Assembly (NCBI GenBank): GCA_038116745.1
Contig: JAYODW010000004.1
Span: forward strand, 1-64,000
DNA from: JAYODW01 sp038116745
GTDB lineage: Bacteria; Pseudomonadota; Gammaproteobacteria; Ga0077536
Length of the DNA: 64,000 nucleotides
Direction of reading: 5' to 3'
Part shown: positions 53,645 to 62,800 of the stretch, piece after piece
Layout: each line of letters begins with the position of its first letter
Position numbering within the stretch: position 1 is the stretch's first letter
Notes under the pieces: generated by a model
Told to the model about the DNA's origin: nothing
Databases searched by the model: none
Seen by the model: the letters and a program-made list of their open reading frames with translations, nothing else
Program-made: the position numbers and the translations under genes

Positions 53645-54958
53645 GTGAAAACCATCCCCTTCATTCTCATGCTGCATGCCTTCGCAGGCATCGCTCCGCT
53701 CTATGCCGGGGGGGCCGACCGCACAGCCGTGCTTGACTGGATCGCGGCCGGACCCGCTTTCGACGCGCCGGCGCCGGGCAGCGTGCTCGGCGAAGACGAC
53801 GCTGCGATCGCGCAGTTTCTGCCGCCCGGCTATGCCGAGGAATTCCGTTTTGCCGGTGTGCGCCTGACGATCGACCCGCGGCTCGATTTCTTTCCTCATC
53901 CGGTCTACCAGGAAGCGACCGCACGGCATGTCGGCGAGGCGCAGCTCGGTGCGGACGGCAGGCTCGAACATTACCAGGCGGGGCGCCCCTTTGACCCGGC
54001 GGGCTTCGCCAACCTCAGCGCCGAAGACGCGGGCTACCAGGTCGCCTGGAACTTCATTCACCGCTGGCAGTACTACGGCTGGCAGCTCAAGGAACTGAGC
54101 ATGAACTACCTGCGTCCGGCCGCGGGTTCCAGTCCGGGGCGCCCTGGCCTGCGCGGAGGCGGTCATCTTGAACGCTTCGTCACGCAGAACTACCACCGCG
54201 TGTACCTCTCACACCTGGCCATGCTCCCGAGCGACCACTACCGCGTGGATGTGGAAGGCTCCGACCAGTACCTGTTCAAGGACTACATGGAATTTCTCGA
54301 GCCCTTTGATGTGAAAGGCACCCAGTTCGTGCTTGAACGCGCGCTCGATCCGACCGAGCCTGATCAGGTCAACTCCTACCTGCCCGGCGAGCGGCGGGTA
54401 CGACGCCTGTCAGCCGAAGAGCGCGCCGATCGCTTCATGGGGGCCGACCTGACCATGGATGATTTCGAGGGCTTTTCCGGGCAGGTGCTCGACTATACCT
54501 GGCGCTATCTGGGTCAACGGCGAGTGCTCGCCGTGATCGACGCGGGGGGACCGCTGGTCGAATTCTTCGGGCCGCAAAGCCGGGTACCAGACGACCGCTG
54601 GCAGCTGCGCGACACGCACGCGGTGGAGATCGTCCCGAAATGGGCCGGCCATCCCTATGCCAGCAAGATCCTTTTCATCGACGCCCAGACCTGGAACGTG
54701 ACCGTCGCCCTTGCATTCAATCGCGACCTGCAGATGTGGCGCATTCTGAGCCCGCTCTACCATATGCCCGAGCCGGCAAGCGATCCGGAAGGGGCTCTCG
54801 AGACCTCGGTCCCGCGCTGGACCGGGACCATTGCCATCGACCGGATCGCGGACACGGCAACTATCTCGCGCGCCGAAGACCCCACCCGCGTGCCGACCAT
54901 GAAAGCCTCCCAGATCCGGCGCAGGTTCAATGTCTCTAATCTGACCAGCGGCCGATAG
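53645..54958 (+). CDS. DUF1329 periplasmic protein (first copy)
   Basis: This 437-residue protein starts at a GTG (VKTIPFILMLHAFAGIAPLYA), giving a signal peptide; the frame upstream is not used. DUF1329 features are ELSMNYLRPA, KGTQFVLERALDP, VRRLSAEERADRFMGADLTMDDFEGFSGQ, DTHAVEIVPKWAGHPYASKILFIDAQT and a conserved ending. Proteins of this family have a LolA/LolB-like fold and usually accompany DUF1302 barrels and RND exporters in degraders of hydrophobic compounds. Its own neighbours are unrelated, but a second copy lies 5 kb downstream. Confidence 0.82.
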   Translation: MKTIPFILMLHAFAGIAPLYAGGADRTAVLDWIAAGPAFDAPAPGSVLGEDDAAIAQFLPPGYAEEFRFAGVRLTIDPRLDFFPHPVYQEATARHVGEAQLGADGRLEHYQAGRPFDPAGFANLSAEDAGYQVAWNFIHRWQYYGWQLKELSMNYLRPAAGSSPGRPGLRGGGHLERFVTQNYHRVYLSHLAMLPSDHYRVDVEGSDQYLFKDYMEFLEPFDVKGTQFVLERALDPTEPDQVNSYLPGERRVRRLSAEERADRFMGADLTMDDFEGFSGQVLDYTWRYLGQRRVLAVIDAGGPLVEFFGPQSRVPDDRWQLRDTHAVEIVPKWAGHPYASKILFIDAQTWNVTVALAFNRDLQMWRILSPLYHMPEPASDPEGALETSVPRWTGTIAIDRIADTATISRAEDPTRVPTMKASQIRRRFNVSNLTSGR

Positions 54959-55212
54959 CGGCAGCCTCAGCTCGCAGGCACTTTCTGAGCCCAGGCCTTG
55001 ATGCGCGCTCCGCCACGAGCGCACCAGGCAACCACGGCGCGCCTGCCGAATATGGGTCCGTCAGACCGGACGCATGAGGCCCCCGAGCGACAACCGTGGT
55101 CTATTCTGTTGCGTGTGACTTGGCCCGTAATAAGCTAAAGTTTAGTGAAGCGAATCCGCTGACTTCCCGGTCGGGATCGCCTATCGATTTCAACCTTTAA
55201 AGCGAGGCAGTC

Positions 55213-56988
55213 ATGGTGCAGCCAGATCCGTCATTTGGGTGGACAGCCGGCGGCTGGGCAGAAGCCCCCCTGCCGTCCTTCGAAGACGCCCGTCTGACCG
55301 TACTCGACGACCTCGACATCCTCTACAGCGACACAGAGGCGATCTTCGACGGCATCACGCGGATTGCCGCTGAACTGGCTCGAGCGCCAATTGCCATACT
55401 GTCCCTGGTCACACGAAACAAACAGTGGTTCAAGAGCCAATACGGTCTCGGCGATGTCTGCGAAACACCCCGCGACCAAGCGTTCTGTGCCCACGCCATT
55501 CTGACCGAGCGGATGTTCGAAGTGCAGGACACGCTGAAGGATTCTCGTTTTCGAACGAATCCCCTTGTCACCGGCGAGCCGCGTATCCGCTACTACCTGG
55601 GCTTTCCCCTGTCAGTGGGGCACCCTGAACGTTTCAACATCGGCACGCTCTGCGTCATTGACCGGCGGCCACGGGTTCTGACGCCGGCCACAAAAGAGGG
55701 ACTTGCCTGTCTGGCGGATTTGGTCTCCGGCGAATTGCAATCTCGGCTGAGAGTGCGAGCCCTGGACGATGCCAGCGCTCGAATTATCGCGGGTCAGGCA
55801 GAGCTTGAACGGGAACGGGCCAAGCATGCCGGAATACTTGGCTCAGCGGCAGTCGGATTGTGGGAATGGAATCTGCAGACCGACGAAACCGTGATCAGCC
55901 CCGGATGGGCGGCTTCCCTGGGTTACACGCTGGCCGAACTCTCTCCCTTTACGCCTGATCGCTTCCGCGCTCTTTGCCACGAAGACGATGTCGGCCTTCT
56001 GACCGCTGCAGCCGAGGCCCACGCGTCCGGGCAGTGTTCCAAGCTCGACGTCGAGGTGCGCCTGCGCCACGCGCAGGGCCATTGGGTATGGTCAAACATC
56101 CGCGGAGCGCTCGCTACCCGTACCCCTGATGGTGCTCCTGAATGGCTTGTGGGTGCTCAGATTAATGTCCATCGCGTGCGCTCTGAACAGGAAGTCCTGA
56201 AAGAACGGGGAGCGGAACTCGCGGCTGCGGTTAAGGCCCGCACACACGACATGGCGGAGGCGCTGAAGCGTGCGGAAAAAGCCGACCAGGCCAAGATGGC
56301 TTTCCTCGCCACCCTGAGCCACGAGCTCAATACGCCGTTGAACGGTGTGCTCGGCTTGACCCAGATGCTGCGCAACTCGAAGCTGGATGCACAACAAACG
56401 AAGCTGACCGACATCCTGCTGGAGTCCGGCACCCAGCTGCAGCGGATGATCAGCCGGCTGCTGTCTTATTCACGTGATGAATCAGACGCTATCTCGCTGG
56501 TTGAGGAACCTGTGGACCCTGCCGATCTGATTAAGCGGGCGGAGCAGCTGGTTGCTTCGATGCTGGCAGGCAAGGCAGTAACCCTGCGGCACGACATCGA
56601 TGAGCTGCCCTCTGGACTGCTGGCAGACGACACCCGACTGTTCGCCGTCCTCTCCAACCTGGTCGTGAACGCCGTCAAGTTCACTGATGAGGGTCTCATT
56701 GTCATTCGCTGCCGCCGTCTCGACGGCGGTGATTCCCGCGAAACGCTGCGCTTTGAGGTGGAGGACAGTGGTCCTGGCTTCAACGCTGACGATGCGGAAA
56801 TGCTCTTCCAGCCGTTCCGCCAGGCCGGCGAGGTAACGACGCGGAGAAAGGATGGCGTAGGCCTCGGGCTCGCGATCGCGAAGCGGAATATCGAGGCCAT
56901 GGGCGGTCGCATCGGCGCAGAATCCACTCCCGGAAAAGGCAGCCTGTTCTGGTTCGAAGTATCGCTTCGCGTGGTAACGCCTGACTGA
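55213..56988 (+). CDS. GAF-PAS sensor histidine kinase
   Basis: This 591-residue kinase lacks membrane helices. A GAF domain covers about residues 25-175 (APIAILSLVTRNKQWFKS, DQAFCAHAIL), followed by a PAS/PAC region (LGSAAVGLWEWNLQ to QINVHRV) and a short coiled coil (QEVLKERGAELAAAVK). HisKA has the phospho-His in LATLSHELNTPLNG, and the ATPase has N-box NLVVNAVKFT, G1 VEDSGPGF and G2 GVGLGLAIAKRN. No response regulator lies next to it. Possible inputs are internal ligands or redox signals; DCETPRDQAFC-like Cys residues in the GAF are typical of this family. It stands alone between DUF1329 and acyl-CoA dehydrogenase genes. Confidence 0.9.
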   Translation: MVQPDPSFGWTAGGWAEAPLPSFEDARLTVLDDLDILYSDTEAIFDGITRIAAELARAPIAILSLVTRNKQWFKSQYGLGDVCETPRDQAFCAHAILTERMFEVQDTLKDSRFRTNPLVTGEPRIRYYLGFPLSVGHPERFNIGTLCVIDRRPRVLTPATKEGLACLADLVSGELQSRLRVRALDDASARIIAGQAELERERAKHAGILGSAAVGLWEWNLQTDETVISPGWAASLGYTLAELSPFTPDRFRALCHEDDVGLLTAAAEAHASGQCSKLDVEVRLRHAQGHWVWSNIRGALATRTPDGAPEWLVGAQINVHRVRSEQEVLKERGAELAAAVKARTHDMAEALKRAEKADQAKMAFLATLSHELNTPLNGVLGLTQMLRNSKLDAQQTKLTDILLESGTQLQRMISRLLSYSRDESDAISLVEEPVDPADLIKRAEQLVASMLAGKAVTLRHDIDELPSGLLADDTRLFAVLSNLVVNAVKFTDEGLIVIRCRRLDGGDSRETLRFEVEDSGPGFNADDAEMLFQPFRQAGEVTTRRKDGVGLGLAIAKRNIEAMGGRIGAESTPGKGSLFWFEVSLRVVTPD

Positions 56989-57174
56989 GCGCCCGGCAAA
57001 CCTGGCGCCTTACGCGGCGCCTGTCGAATCCTCTTTCCTGACTCAGACTCTCCCCACTGACGCCTCACTGCCAGTTCCAACACGCTATCAGTGCGGCCTG
57101 CTCAACCCCGACGACAGCGCGCCGTTTGCCCGGGGAGTATCCTGACGCGCCACGGTTTCCCTGGAGTTTCGACC

Positions 57175-58404
57175 ATGATTGCCACGCCCCTGCCCGAAGA
57201 CGTTCGCAGCGCCCGTGACGGCATTCTCAGTTTTGTCGCTCGCGAGGTAGTGCCGCGCCACGTGCAGCATCGGGGGCTGCTGGAAGAACCACGACGCCTG
57301 CACAGGGAGGACGGCCGATACTCCGATGAAGCCCTCGAGCTGATCCGCGAAGTCCGCATGGCCGCCGCAGCAGCGGGCTATTTCCAGATGTGTGTGCCGG
57401 AGGCACTCGGCGGCGGCGGGCTCGGGCATCTGGCGTATTACGTTGCCTGGGAAGCAATGTTCCATACCTATGGGCCGCGCAACTGGCTGCAGCTTTACGC
57501 CCTGTCCCATTGGGCCTTCGGACCGAGCCGTCTGCTCGAAAAAATGACCCCTGAGGCACAGACCCGGGTCCTGCCCGGTCTGATGGACGGGTCGCAGTCC
57601 ATGTGTTTCGGCCTCTCTGAACCAAACGCCGGCTCTGATGCCAGCATGATCAAAACGCGGGCCGTGAGAGACGGCAACGGCTGGCGCATTTCGGGCCGCA
57701 AGATCTGGACGACCAATTCACCGACTGCAGACTACTGCGTCATCTTTGCCGTCACCGACGCTGACAAGGCCGCCTCGAAACGGGGTGGGATCAGCGCGTT
57801 CATTGTTCCGACCGACGCCCCTGGTTTCCAGGTGCAGCGCATCATCCGCCTGTTCGGACACGCAGGCGGCGATGAAGCCGAACTCGCGTTTGACGACCTG
57901 CCGGTCGAGCCATGGCAGCTGGTCGGCGAACTCGACCAGGGCTTTCAGGCAGCGCTTTACGGGGTTTCACTCGGCCGGGTTTATAACTCGGCCAGGGCAG
58001 TGGGTTACGGACGCTGGGCGTTAGAGCAGGCGCTTGACTACGCACAGACACGCGAGGCCTTCGGCGAGGCCATCGCGAACTACCAGGCAGTCAGCTTCCC
58101 GCTGGCCGAAAGCGCCACCGAGCTGCACGCTGCGCACCTGATGGGAATCAACTCCGCAACCCTGCTCGACCACGGCGAAGCGGCTATCAAAGAGCTCAGC
58201 ATGACCAAGGCTTACTCCGTGCAGAGAGGATTTCAAGCCGTTGACCGGGCTATTCAGGTCCACGGAGCCATGGGATTCACCAATGAACTCGGCCTGACGG
58301 ACGCCTGGCACATTCTGCGGATCATCAACATCGCAGACGGCACCAATGAAATCCTCAACCGCACCATTGCGCAGCGCCTGTTCAAGGGCGACCTTGCTCT
58401 CTGA
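57175..58404 (+). CDS. Acyl-CoA dehydrogenase, ACAD10/11-like loop
   Basis: The 409-residue protein has LSEPNAGSDASMIKTRAV, KIWTTNSPTADYCVIFAVTD, FGHAGGDEAELAFDDLPV and VHGAMGFTNELGLTDAWHILR. In the C-terminal loop where many family members have EGT with the catalytic Glu, it has ADGTNE, similar to the ADGPDE of ACAD10/11 enzymes, which act on longer or unusual acyl-CoAs. The ATG at 57175 has GGAG 9 bp upstream; the frame upstream is ignored. Confidence 0.87.
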   Translation: MIATPLPEDVRSARDGILSFVAREVVPRHVQHRGLLEEPRRLHREDGRYSDEALELIREVRMAAAAAGYFQMCVPEALGGGGLGHLAYYVAWEAMFHTYGPRNWLQLYALSHWAFGPSRLLEKMTPEAQTRVLPGLMDGSQSMCFGLSEPNAGSDASMIKTRAVRDGNGWRISGRKIWTTNSPTADYCVIFAVTDADKAASKRGGISAFIVPTDAPGFQVQRIIRLFGHAGGDEAELAFDDLPVEPWQLVGELDQGFQAALYGVSLGRVYNSARAVGYGRWALEQALDYAQTREAFGEAIANYQAVSFPLAESATELHAAHLMGINSATLLDHGEAAIKELSMTKAYSVQRGFQAVDRAIQVHGAMGFTNELGLTDAWHILRIINIADGTNEILNRTIAQRLFKGDLAL

Positions 58405-58469
58405 TGCGGCGCCAAAGGACGGCGCTGCGTTACCTCCACCAGCTGCCTGAGGTATATTCCGCGGCCGGA

Positions 58470-58484
58470 TAAGGATATGCCTTA
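58470..58484. promoter_or_regulatory. Possible operator palindrome before the second DUF1329 gene
   Basis: TAAGG-ATATG-CCTTA, a 5-bp inverted repeat with a 5-base spacer, lies 46 bp before the ATG at 58530 in a short A/T-rich patch. It could be a regulator site or a weak terminator of the preceding gene, since AAAAG follows it. Confidence 0.3.
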
Positions 58485-58529
58485 AAAGAATAAGTGCACC
58501 CCCGCGTTTAGAGACGAAGAGTTCCCGCC

Positions 58530-59846
58530 ATGCAAAGACCAAACGCACTGATCAAGCGACTGCGTCGCCTTTCTCGACCGCTGCTGACTCTCCTGCTCAG
58601 CTGCGCCCTGGCGCCGATTCCCGCCTGGGCCAACGGCGACCAGAGCTACCAGGCGCTGCTCGATTGGATTGACACCGAGCCCGCACAACTGCCCGCGGCA
58701 GGGACCCATCTGACGCTCGCCGACAAGAACACTTACCTGGAATCACTCATTCCGCACTCCGCCTGGGAGTACTACATCTTTGACGGCATGGACATGGAGG
58801 TCGCGGCCACAGGCGATTACCCCGCGCCGCCACATTGGGGCCAGAACGTCCCCAGCGACTATCACCTTGACGATCAGGGTGTGCTGATCAACTTCAAAGG
58901 CGGCGGTTTTCCGTACCCTGACATCGCTCAGGATGACCCCATGGCTGGCCAGAAGGTTGTCTGGAACATGCTCTGGCGCCCTGGCGACAACGACTACGAC
59001 ATGCCCATGGTGACATGGCTGCGCGGTGAAAACGGCAAGCTCGACCGCACCATGGAATACACCTCGGTGTCCTCGACCTACGCGCGCGGGGAACATTGTC
59101 TTGTCCCGGGTTACGAAGAAGTACAGAACAAACGCATCATGGAGTTTCGCTCGCCGCGCGATATGGCCGGCGCGAAAGACATGTCTATCAGCTATGTCGA
59201 TCATTACCGCGAAAATTCCGGCTGGCTTTACATGCCTGCCCAGCGGAAACCCCGCCGCACGCTCGCATCGGAGCGCACCAGCGAGCTGATGGGCATGGAC
59301 ATGATCCGCGAGGATCTGAATGGCTTCGGCGGCAAAGTCTTCGAAAACAACTGGCGCTACCTCGGCAAACGCAAGCTGCTCGCGACCATCAACATTGCGG
59401 ACAACCCAGAGTTCGGTGGGCCGCACCTGTGGGTTCCGCACAAGACGCGCTGGGAGGTGCGCGATACGCACGTCGTGCTGATCGAGCCCAAGGCGGACAA
59501 TCATCCCTACAGCCACCGCGTGGTGTTTATCGACGCGGAAACCTTCTGGACGCACTGGATGTTTGCCTATGATGCAGATGACGATCAGCTGCTGCGCATG
59601 AGCCAGCACTACCTCAAATATTCAGAAAGTTACGCCGACGAGCCCGCACAGAACGCGCCCTACGTCGAACACGACATGTCAGAAAACGTCGGCCACTTTG
59701 TCTTCCTGCATCTCGGCGAGACGGACATCAACGCCAAGAAGCCGCACGCGACCACAACCCACTGCTACGTGCATAAGCGCGATTTCGAAGCTGCCCACGC
59801 GCGTCAGTTCTACTCACTGCGCAACATGGTGAGCGGCCGCCGCTGA
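58530..59846 (+). CDS. DUF1329 periplasmic protein (second copy)
   Basis: The 438-residue protein has a signal peptide (LLTLLLSCALAPIPAWA). It shares the plan of the copy at 53.6 kb: SYQALLDWIDTEPAQLPA near the start, SERTSELMGMDMIREDLNGFGGK, RYLGKRKLLATINI and DTHVVLIEPKADNHPYSHRVVFIDAET. It is followed 80 bp later by a DUF1302 gene, the standard partner. The pair is presumed to handle hydrophobic molecules or lipids in the envelope. Confidence 0.87.
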   Translation: MQRPNALIKRLRRLSRPLLTLLLSCALAPIPAWANGDQSYQALLDWIDTEPAQLPAAGTHLTLADKNTYLESLIPHSAWEYYIFDGMDMEVAATGDYPAPPHWGQNVPSDYHLDDQGVLINFKGGGFPYPDIAQDDPMAGQKVVWNMLWRPGDNDYDMPMVTWLRGENGKLDRTMEYTSVSSTYARGEHCLVPGYEEVQNKRIMEFRSPRDMAGAKDMSISYVDHYRENSGWLYMPAQRKPRRTLASERTSELMGMDMIREDLNGFGGKVFENNWRYLGKRKLLATINIADNPEFGGPHLWVPHKTRWEVRDTHVVLIEPKADNHPYSHRVVFIDAETFWTHWMFAYDADDDQLLRMSQHYLKYSESYADEPAQNAPYVEHDMSENVGHFVFLHLGETDINAKKPHATTTHCYVHKRDFEAAHARQFYSLRNMVSGRR

Positions 59847-59926
59847 GACTGTCCGGGTCACTCAGCCCGGCTTAACGGAACTAACGCGGCGGTCTGCGCC
59901 GCGCAGACAAGAAAGGACTGGCTTTC

Positions 59927-61531
59927 ATGAGACTTCCATACGCACATACCCTGGCCTGTGCGCTGGGCGCGTTCACTTTAGTGCTGCCGCCTGCCGGTCA
60001 GGCCATCATCACCATCGGCAGTGACATCGAGCTGGAAGGCTTCGTTCAGGCGCAGAACATCCTGCGCACGCCGAAGTTTGAATCCTCCGAGTTCATCATG
60101 CAGCGCAACACCGCCCAGCTCGAAGGCAAGTACAACTTTGCGCGTCGTGGTGAGCTGTTCAATCGCTACGACGCGGGGCCACTCGAAGAAGCGACTCTCA
60201 CCCTCATTGGTCGGGGCGTCTACGACAGCATTTACGACGTTCGTTCATCGTATGACGACGCCTATAAAGGCGAGTCAAAGAAAAATATCGGCTACGAGTA
60301 CAAGCTGCGGGAAGCCTTCGTCGACCTTCTGCTGCCGCCGTTTTCATTGCGTCTGGGACGTCAGCAGGTGGTGTGGGGTGAGACCGACAATTTCCGCGCG
60401 CTCGACGTCATCAACCCGCTCGATCTCAGCTGGCATTGGGCTCGCGAGTCGTGGGAAGACATCCGTATCCCGCTGTGGATGGCCCGCGGGATCTATGACA
60501 TCGGCAAGATCGGACCATTCGAGGAATCTTTTGTGGAAGCGGTCTACATACCGGCCGACTTCAAACGGAACAAGGTGGCTACCGATCCAAGGCGACCCTG
60601 GGCATTTACCGGCGTGGGGCTGAACGAATCAGCCAACTCGGTGATTATCGATAACCAGCTCTACAACCTGAACGTCATTGCGCGCGATCGCTCTCCGGGG
60701 CGCCAGCTGGAAAACGGCCAGGGTGGCGCGCGCTTTAAGGCCATCTGGGGCAACATCGACTTCAGCCTGAATTATTTTTACGGGTTCTCCGCCGATACCG
60801 GCGTGCGCAATCGCAATGACCTGTCCTGGACCGCAGGCGACACCTATAACGCCGTCATCGACCTGGTTAATCCGCGCTCCCACGTCCTCGGACTGACCGC
60901 TAACTACTCCGAGGAACGCTACACGCAGGCAGTGTTCCGCCTCGAAACCACGTTCACAACCGGTGTCCCGGTGAAGGTCGCAGCCGACGCTCCAACTTCT
61001 GTAGACCGCAACGGCGATCAGTACGACGAAGCACGCAGGACGGTCGTGATGCTTGCCATTGACCGGCCCACCTGGATCCCGCTGCTGAACAAGACGCGCA
61101 CCTTCTTCCTTTCGTCGCAGATCTTCTGGCGACGCTGGATCGACTACAGCAGCTGGTATCGCGGCGTTCCCGGCGTGTGGCAGGCGCGGCTCAACGGTCA
61201 GGATGTTCCCGGCCGCTACATCAGCGAGACGACCGACGAAATTGACCAGAATGAGTTCGTGCTGACCTTCGCCGCGTCGACCGCTTATGGCCCGGCTGGA
61301 TTGATCAAGCCGACTTTCGTGTTCGCCATCGACCCACGCTCGACCGGCGCCTACAACCGTTTTCAGCTGGAGTATCTCTACTCCAACCACATCGTGCTGC
61401 GCTTACAGCAGGATCTGTACTGGGAGATCAACGACAACGACCCCGGGCCCTGGGGCCTGGGCGACGTCTGGGGTCACGACACCAGCCAGAGCCGACACGA
61501 GACCATCTTCAGCGTGATCTACCAGTTCTGA
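59927..61531 (+). CDS. DUF1302 outer-membrane protein
   Basis: This 534-residue protein has a signal peptide (LACALGAFTLVLPPAGQA), then alternating strands of an outer-membrane barrel: LEGFVQAQNILRTP, LRLGRQQVVWGETDNFRALDVINPLDLSW, IPLWMARGIYDIG, and a terminal ETIFSVIYQF ending in Phe, the usual barrel-assembly signal. DUF1302 proteins sit next to DUF1329 genes and have been linked to export or uptake of hydrophobic compounds. The RBS AAAGGA precedes the ATG. Confidence 0.9.
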   Translation: MRLPYAHTLACALGAFTLVLPPAGQAIITIGSDIELEGFVQAQNILRTPKFESSEFIMQRNTAQLEGKYNFARRGELFNRYDAGPLEEATLTLIGRGVYDSIYDVRSSYDDAYKGESKKNIGYEYKLREAFVDLLLPPFSLRLGRQQVVWGETDNFRALDVINPLDLSWHWARESWEDIRIPLWMARGIYDIGKIGPFEESFVEAVYIPADFKRNKVATDPRRPWAFTGVGLNESANSVIIDNQLYNLNVIARDRSPGRQLENGQGGARFKAIWGNIDFSLNYFYGFSADTGVRNRNDLSWTAGDTYNAVIDLVNPRSHVLGLTANYSEERYTQAVFRLETTFTTGVPVKVAADAPTSVDRNGDQYDEARRTVVMLAIDRPTWIPLLNKTRTFFLSSQIFWRRWIDYSSWYRGVPGVWQARLNGQDVPGRYISETTDEIDQNEFVLTFAASTAYGPAGLIKPTFVFAIDPRSTGAYNRFQLEYLYSNHIVLRLQQDLYWEINDNDPGPWGLGDVWGHDTSQSRHETIFSVIYQF

Positions 61532-61541
61532 GCTGCTCGCC

Positions 61542-62462
61542 TCACACCTGACCGACCAGCGAAGCCACGAAGTCGAAGGTGCGATCGAACGCGCCTGCAT
61601 CGGTCGCCATTATCGCGGCTTTGAAATCCGTGACCCCCGCTGCGGCAATCCGCTGCAGCTCGGCACGCAGCGTTTTTTCATCGCCCACCAGAGCCAGATC
61701 GCCAGGACCAGCCAGGCCCTCGCGGTCCAGCATCGCGCGGTAGCTCGGCAGCTGGCCATAGATCTCGAGATTTCGAGCGATCTGCTGCCGAGCTTCGTCG
61801 GCACGGGCAGTGAGAACAATCGGGAAACCCGCCAGAATCCGCGGGACGGGCCGCCCTGCGGCGCTGGCCGCCGCATTGAGGCGCGGCGCGATGTGGTTCT
61901 CAAGGGTCACGGGGCCCACCATCCAGGTCGTCGTGCCCCGGGTGTGTGCGCCCGCCAGCGTCAGCATGACGGGCCCCAGCGCCGCCAGGATGACGGGTAC
62001 GTCCGACGCCCCCTTGACGTCGAGCTGCAGCCCATGGACGGTGAAGCGCGGGCTGTCGTAATGCACCACTTCCCCCTGCAGCAAAGGCAGCAGCGCGCCA
62101 AGATACTCGCGCATATATTCGGCCGGCTTTGCGTAAGACATGCCCAGCATGTTCTCGACCACGACGCGATGTGAAACCCCGACCCCAAGCGTAAAGCGTC
62201 CGCCGGCAACCTGCTGCGCGGTCAGAGCCTGCTGGGCCAGCGCCATAGGATGGCGCGGATAAATCGGGGTGACCGCAGGCCCGAGTTCAATCCGCTTGGT
62301 ACGCGTCGCTGCTACGGTCAACGCGGAAATCGCATCCAGGGTCCGGATATGCGCCATCCACACGCTGTCGAGGCCGGCTTTTTCCGCGCGCACCGCCATC
62401 GAGGCAACTCCTTCGACGGTTGCTGCCGCCCGATCCGCGCCCAACATGATTCCGATCCGCAT
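61542..62462 (-). CDS. LLM-class F420-dependent oxidoreductase
   Basis: The 306-residue barrel has MRIGIMLGADRAAATVEG, AEKAGLDSVWMAHIRTLDAI, GPAVTPIYPRHPMALAQQALTA split over strands, VAGGRFTLGVGVSHRVV and LAALGPVMLTLAG. It resembles predicted F420-dependent enzymes rather than true luciferases. It is convergent with the DUF1302 gene and is the third LLM enzyme of the window. Confidence 0.86.
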   Translation of the reverse strand: MRIGIMLGADRAAATVEGVASMAVRAEKAGLDSVWMAHIRTLDAISALTVAATRTKRIELGPAVTPIYPRHPMALAQQALTAQQVAGGRFTLGVGVSHRVVVENMLGMSYAKPAEYMREYLGALLPLLQGEVVHYDSPRFTVHGLQLDVKGASDVPVILAALGPVMLTLAGAHTRGTTTWMVGPVTLENHIAPRLNAAASAAGRPVPRILAGFPIVLTARADEARQQIARNLEIYGQLPSYRAMLDREGLAGPGDLALVGDEKTLRAELQRIAAAGVTDFKAAIMATDAGAFDRTFDFVASLVGQV

Positions 62463-62492
62463 GCTCTCGCTCCTGTCTGATTGCGCCCGCTG

Positions 62493-62714
62493 TCAGCTGC
62501 CGCGCGTCACCACAAACTCATCTTCGCCCGCGGAATCAAGCTGGAAATCAATCAGGCTTGCGAGATCTTTCCGCGTCCGCGTCTTGAGCATTGCCGTGAG
62601 CAAAGTGTGCAGTAAAGCGTCGCCCATGGTCGGTACGCTCATCGCCTGATCCTCTTCAGCCTGCTGCATGGCCTCCGCGATACAGCGTCTGGCTACGTCA
62701 AATTCACCTGCCAT
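62493..62714 (-). CDS. Small protein of unknown function
   Basis: The 73-residue product is acidic and mostly helical, with AEAMQQAEEDQAMSVPTMGDALLHTLLTAML broken by a Pro-Thr turn. No known domain is recognised. It lies 30 bp upstream of the LLM gene on the same strand and the open frame fills the gap, so it is likely real. It could be a partner or regulator of that enzyme, but this is a guess. Confidence 0.5.
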   Translation of the reverse strand: MAGEFDVARRCIAEAMQQAEEDQAMSVPTMGDALLHTLLTAMLKTRTRKDLASLIDFQLDSAGEDEFVVTRGS

Positions 62715-62800
62715 CCTGTCCTCCCCAGTCTTTCATCGATCACGACCTGCCGCCGCCCGCAGCAACGCTAGTCTGTGCAGCGGTCAGCAAAGTTGCGCGC

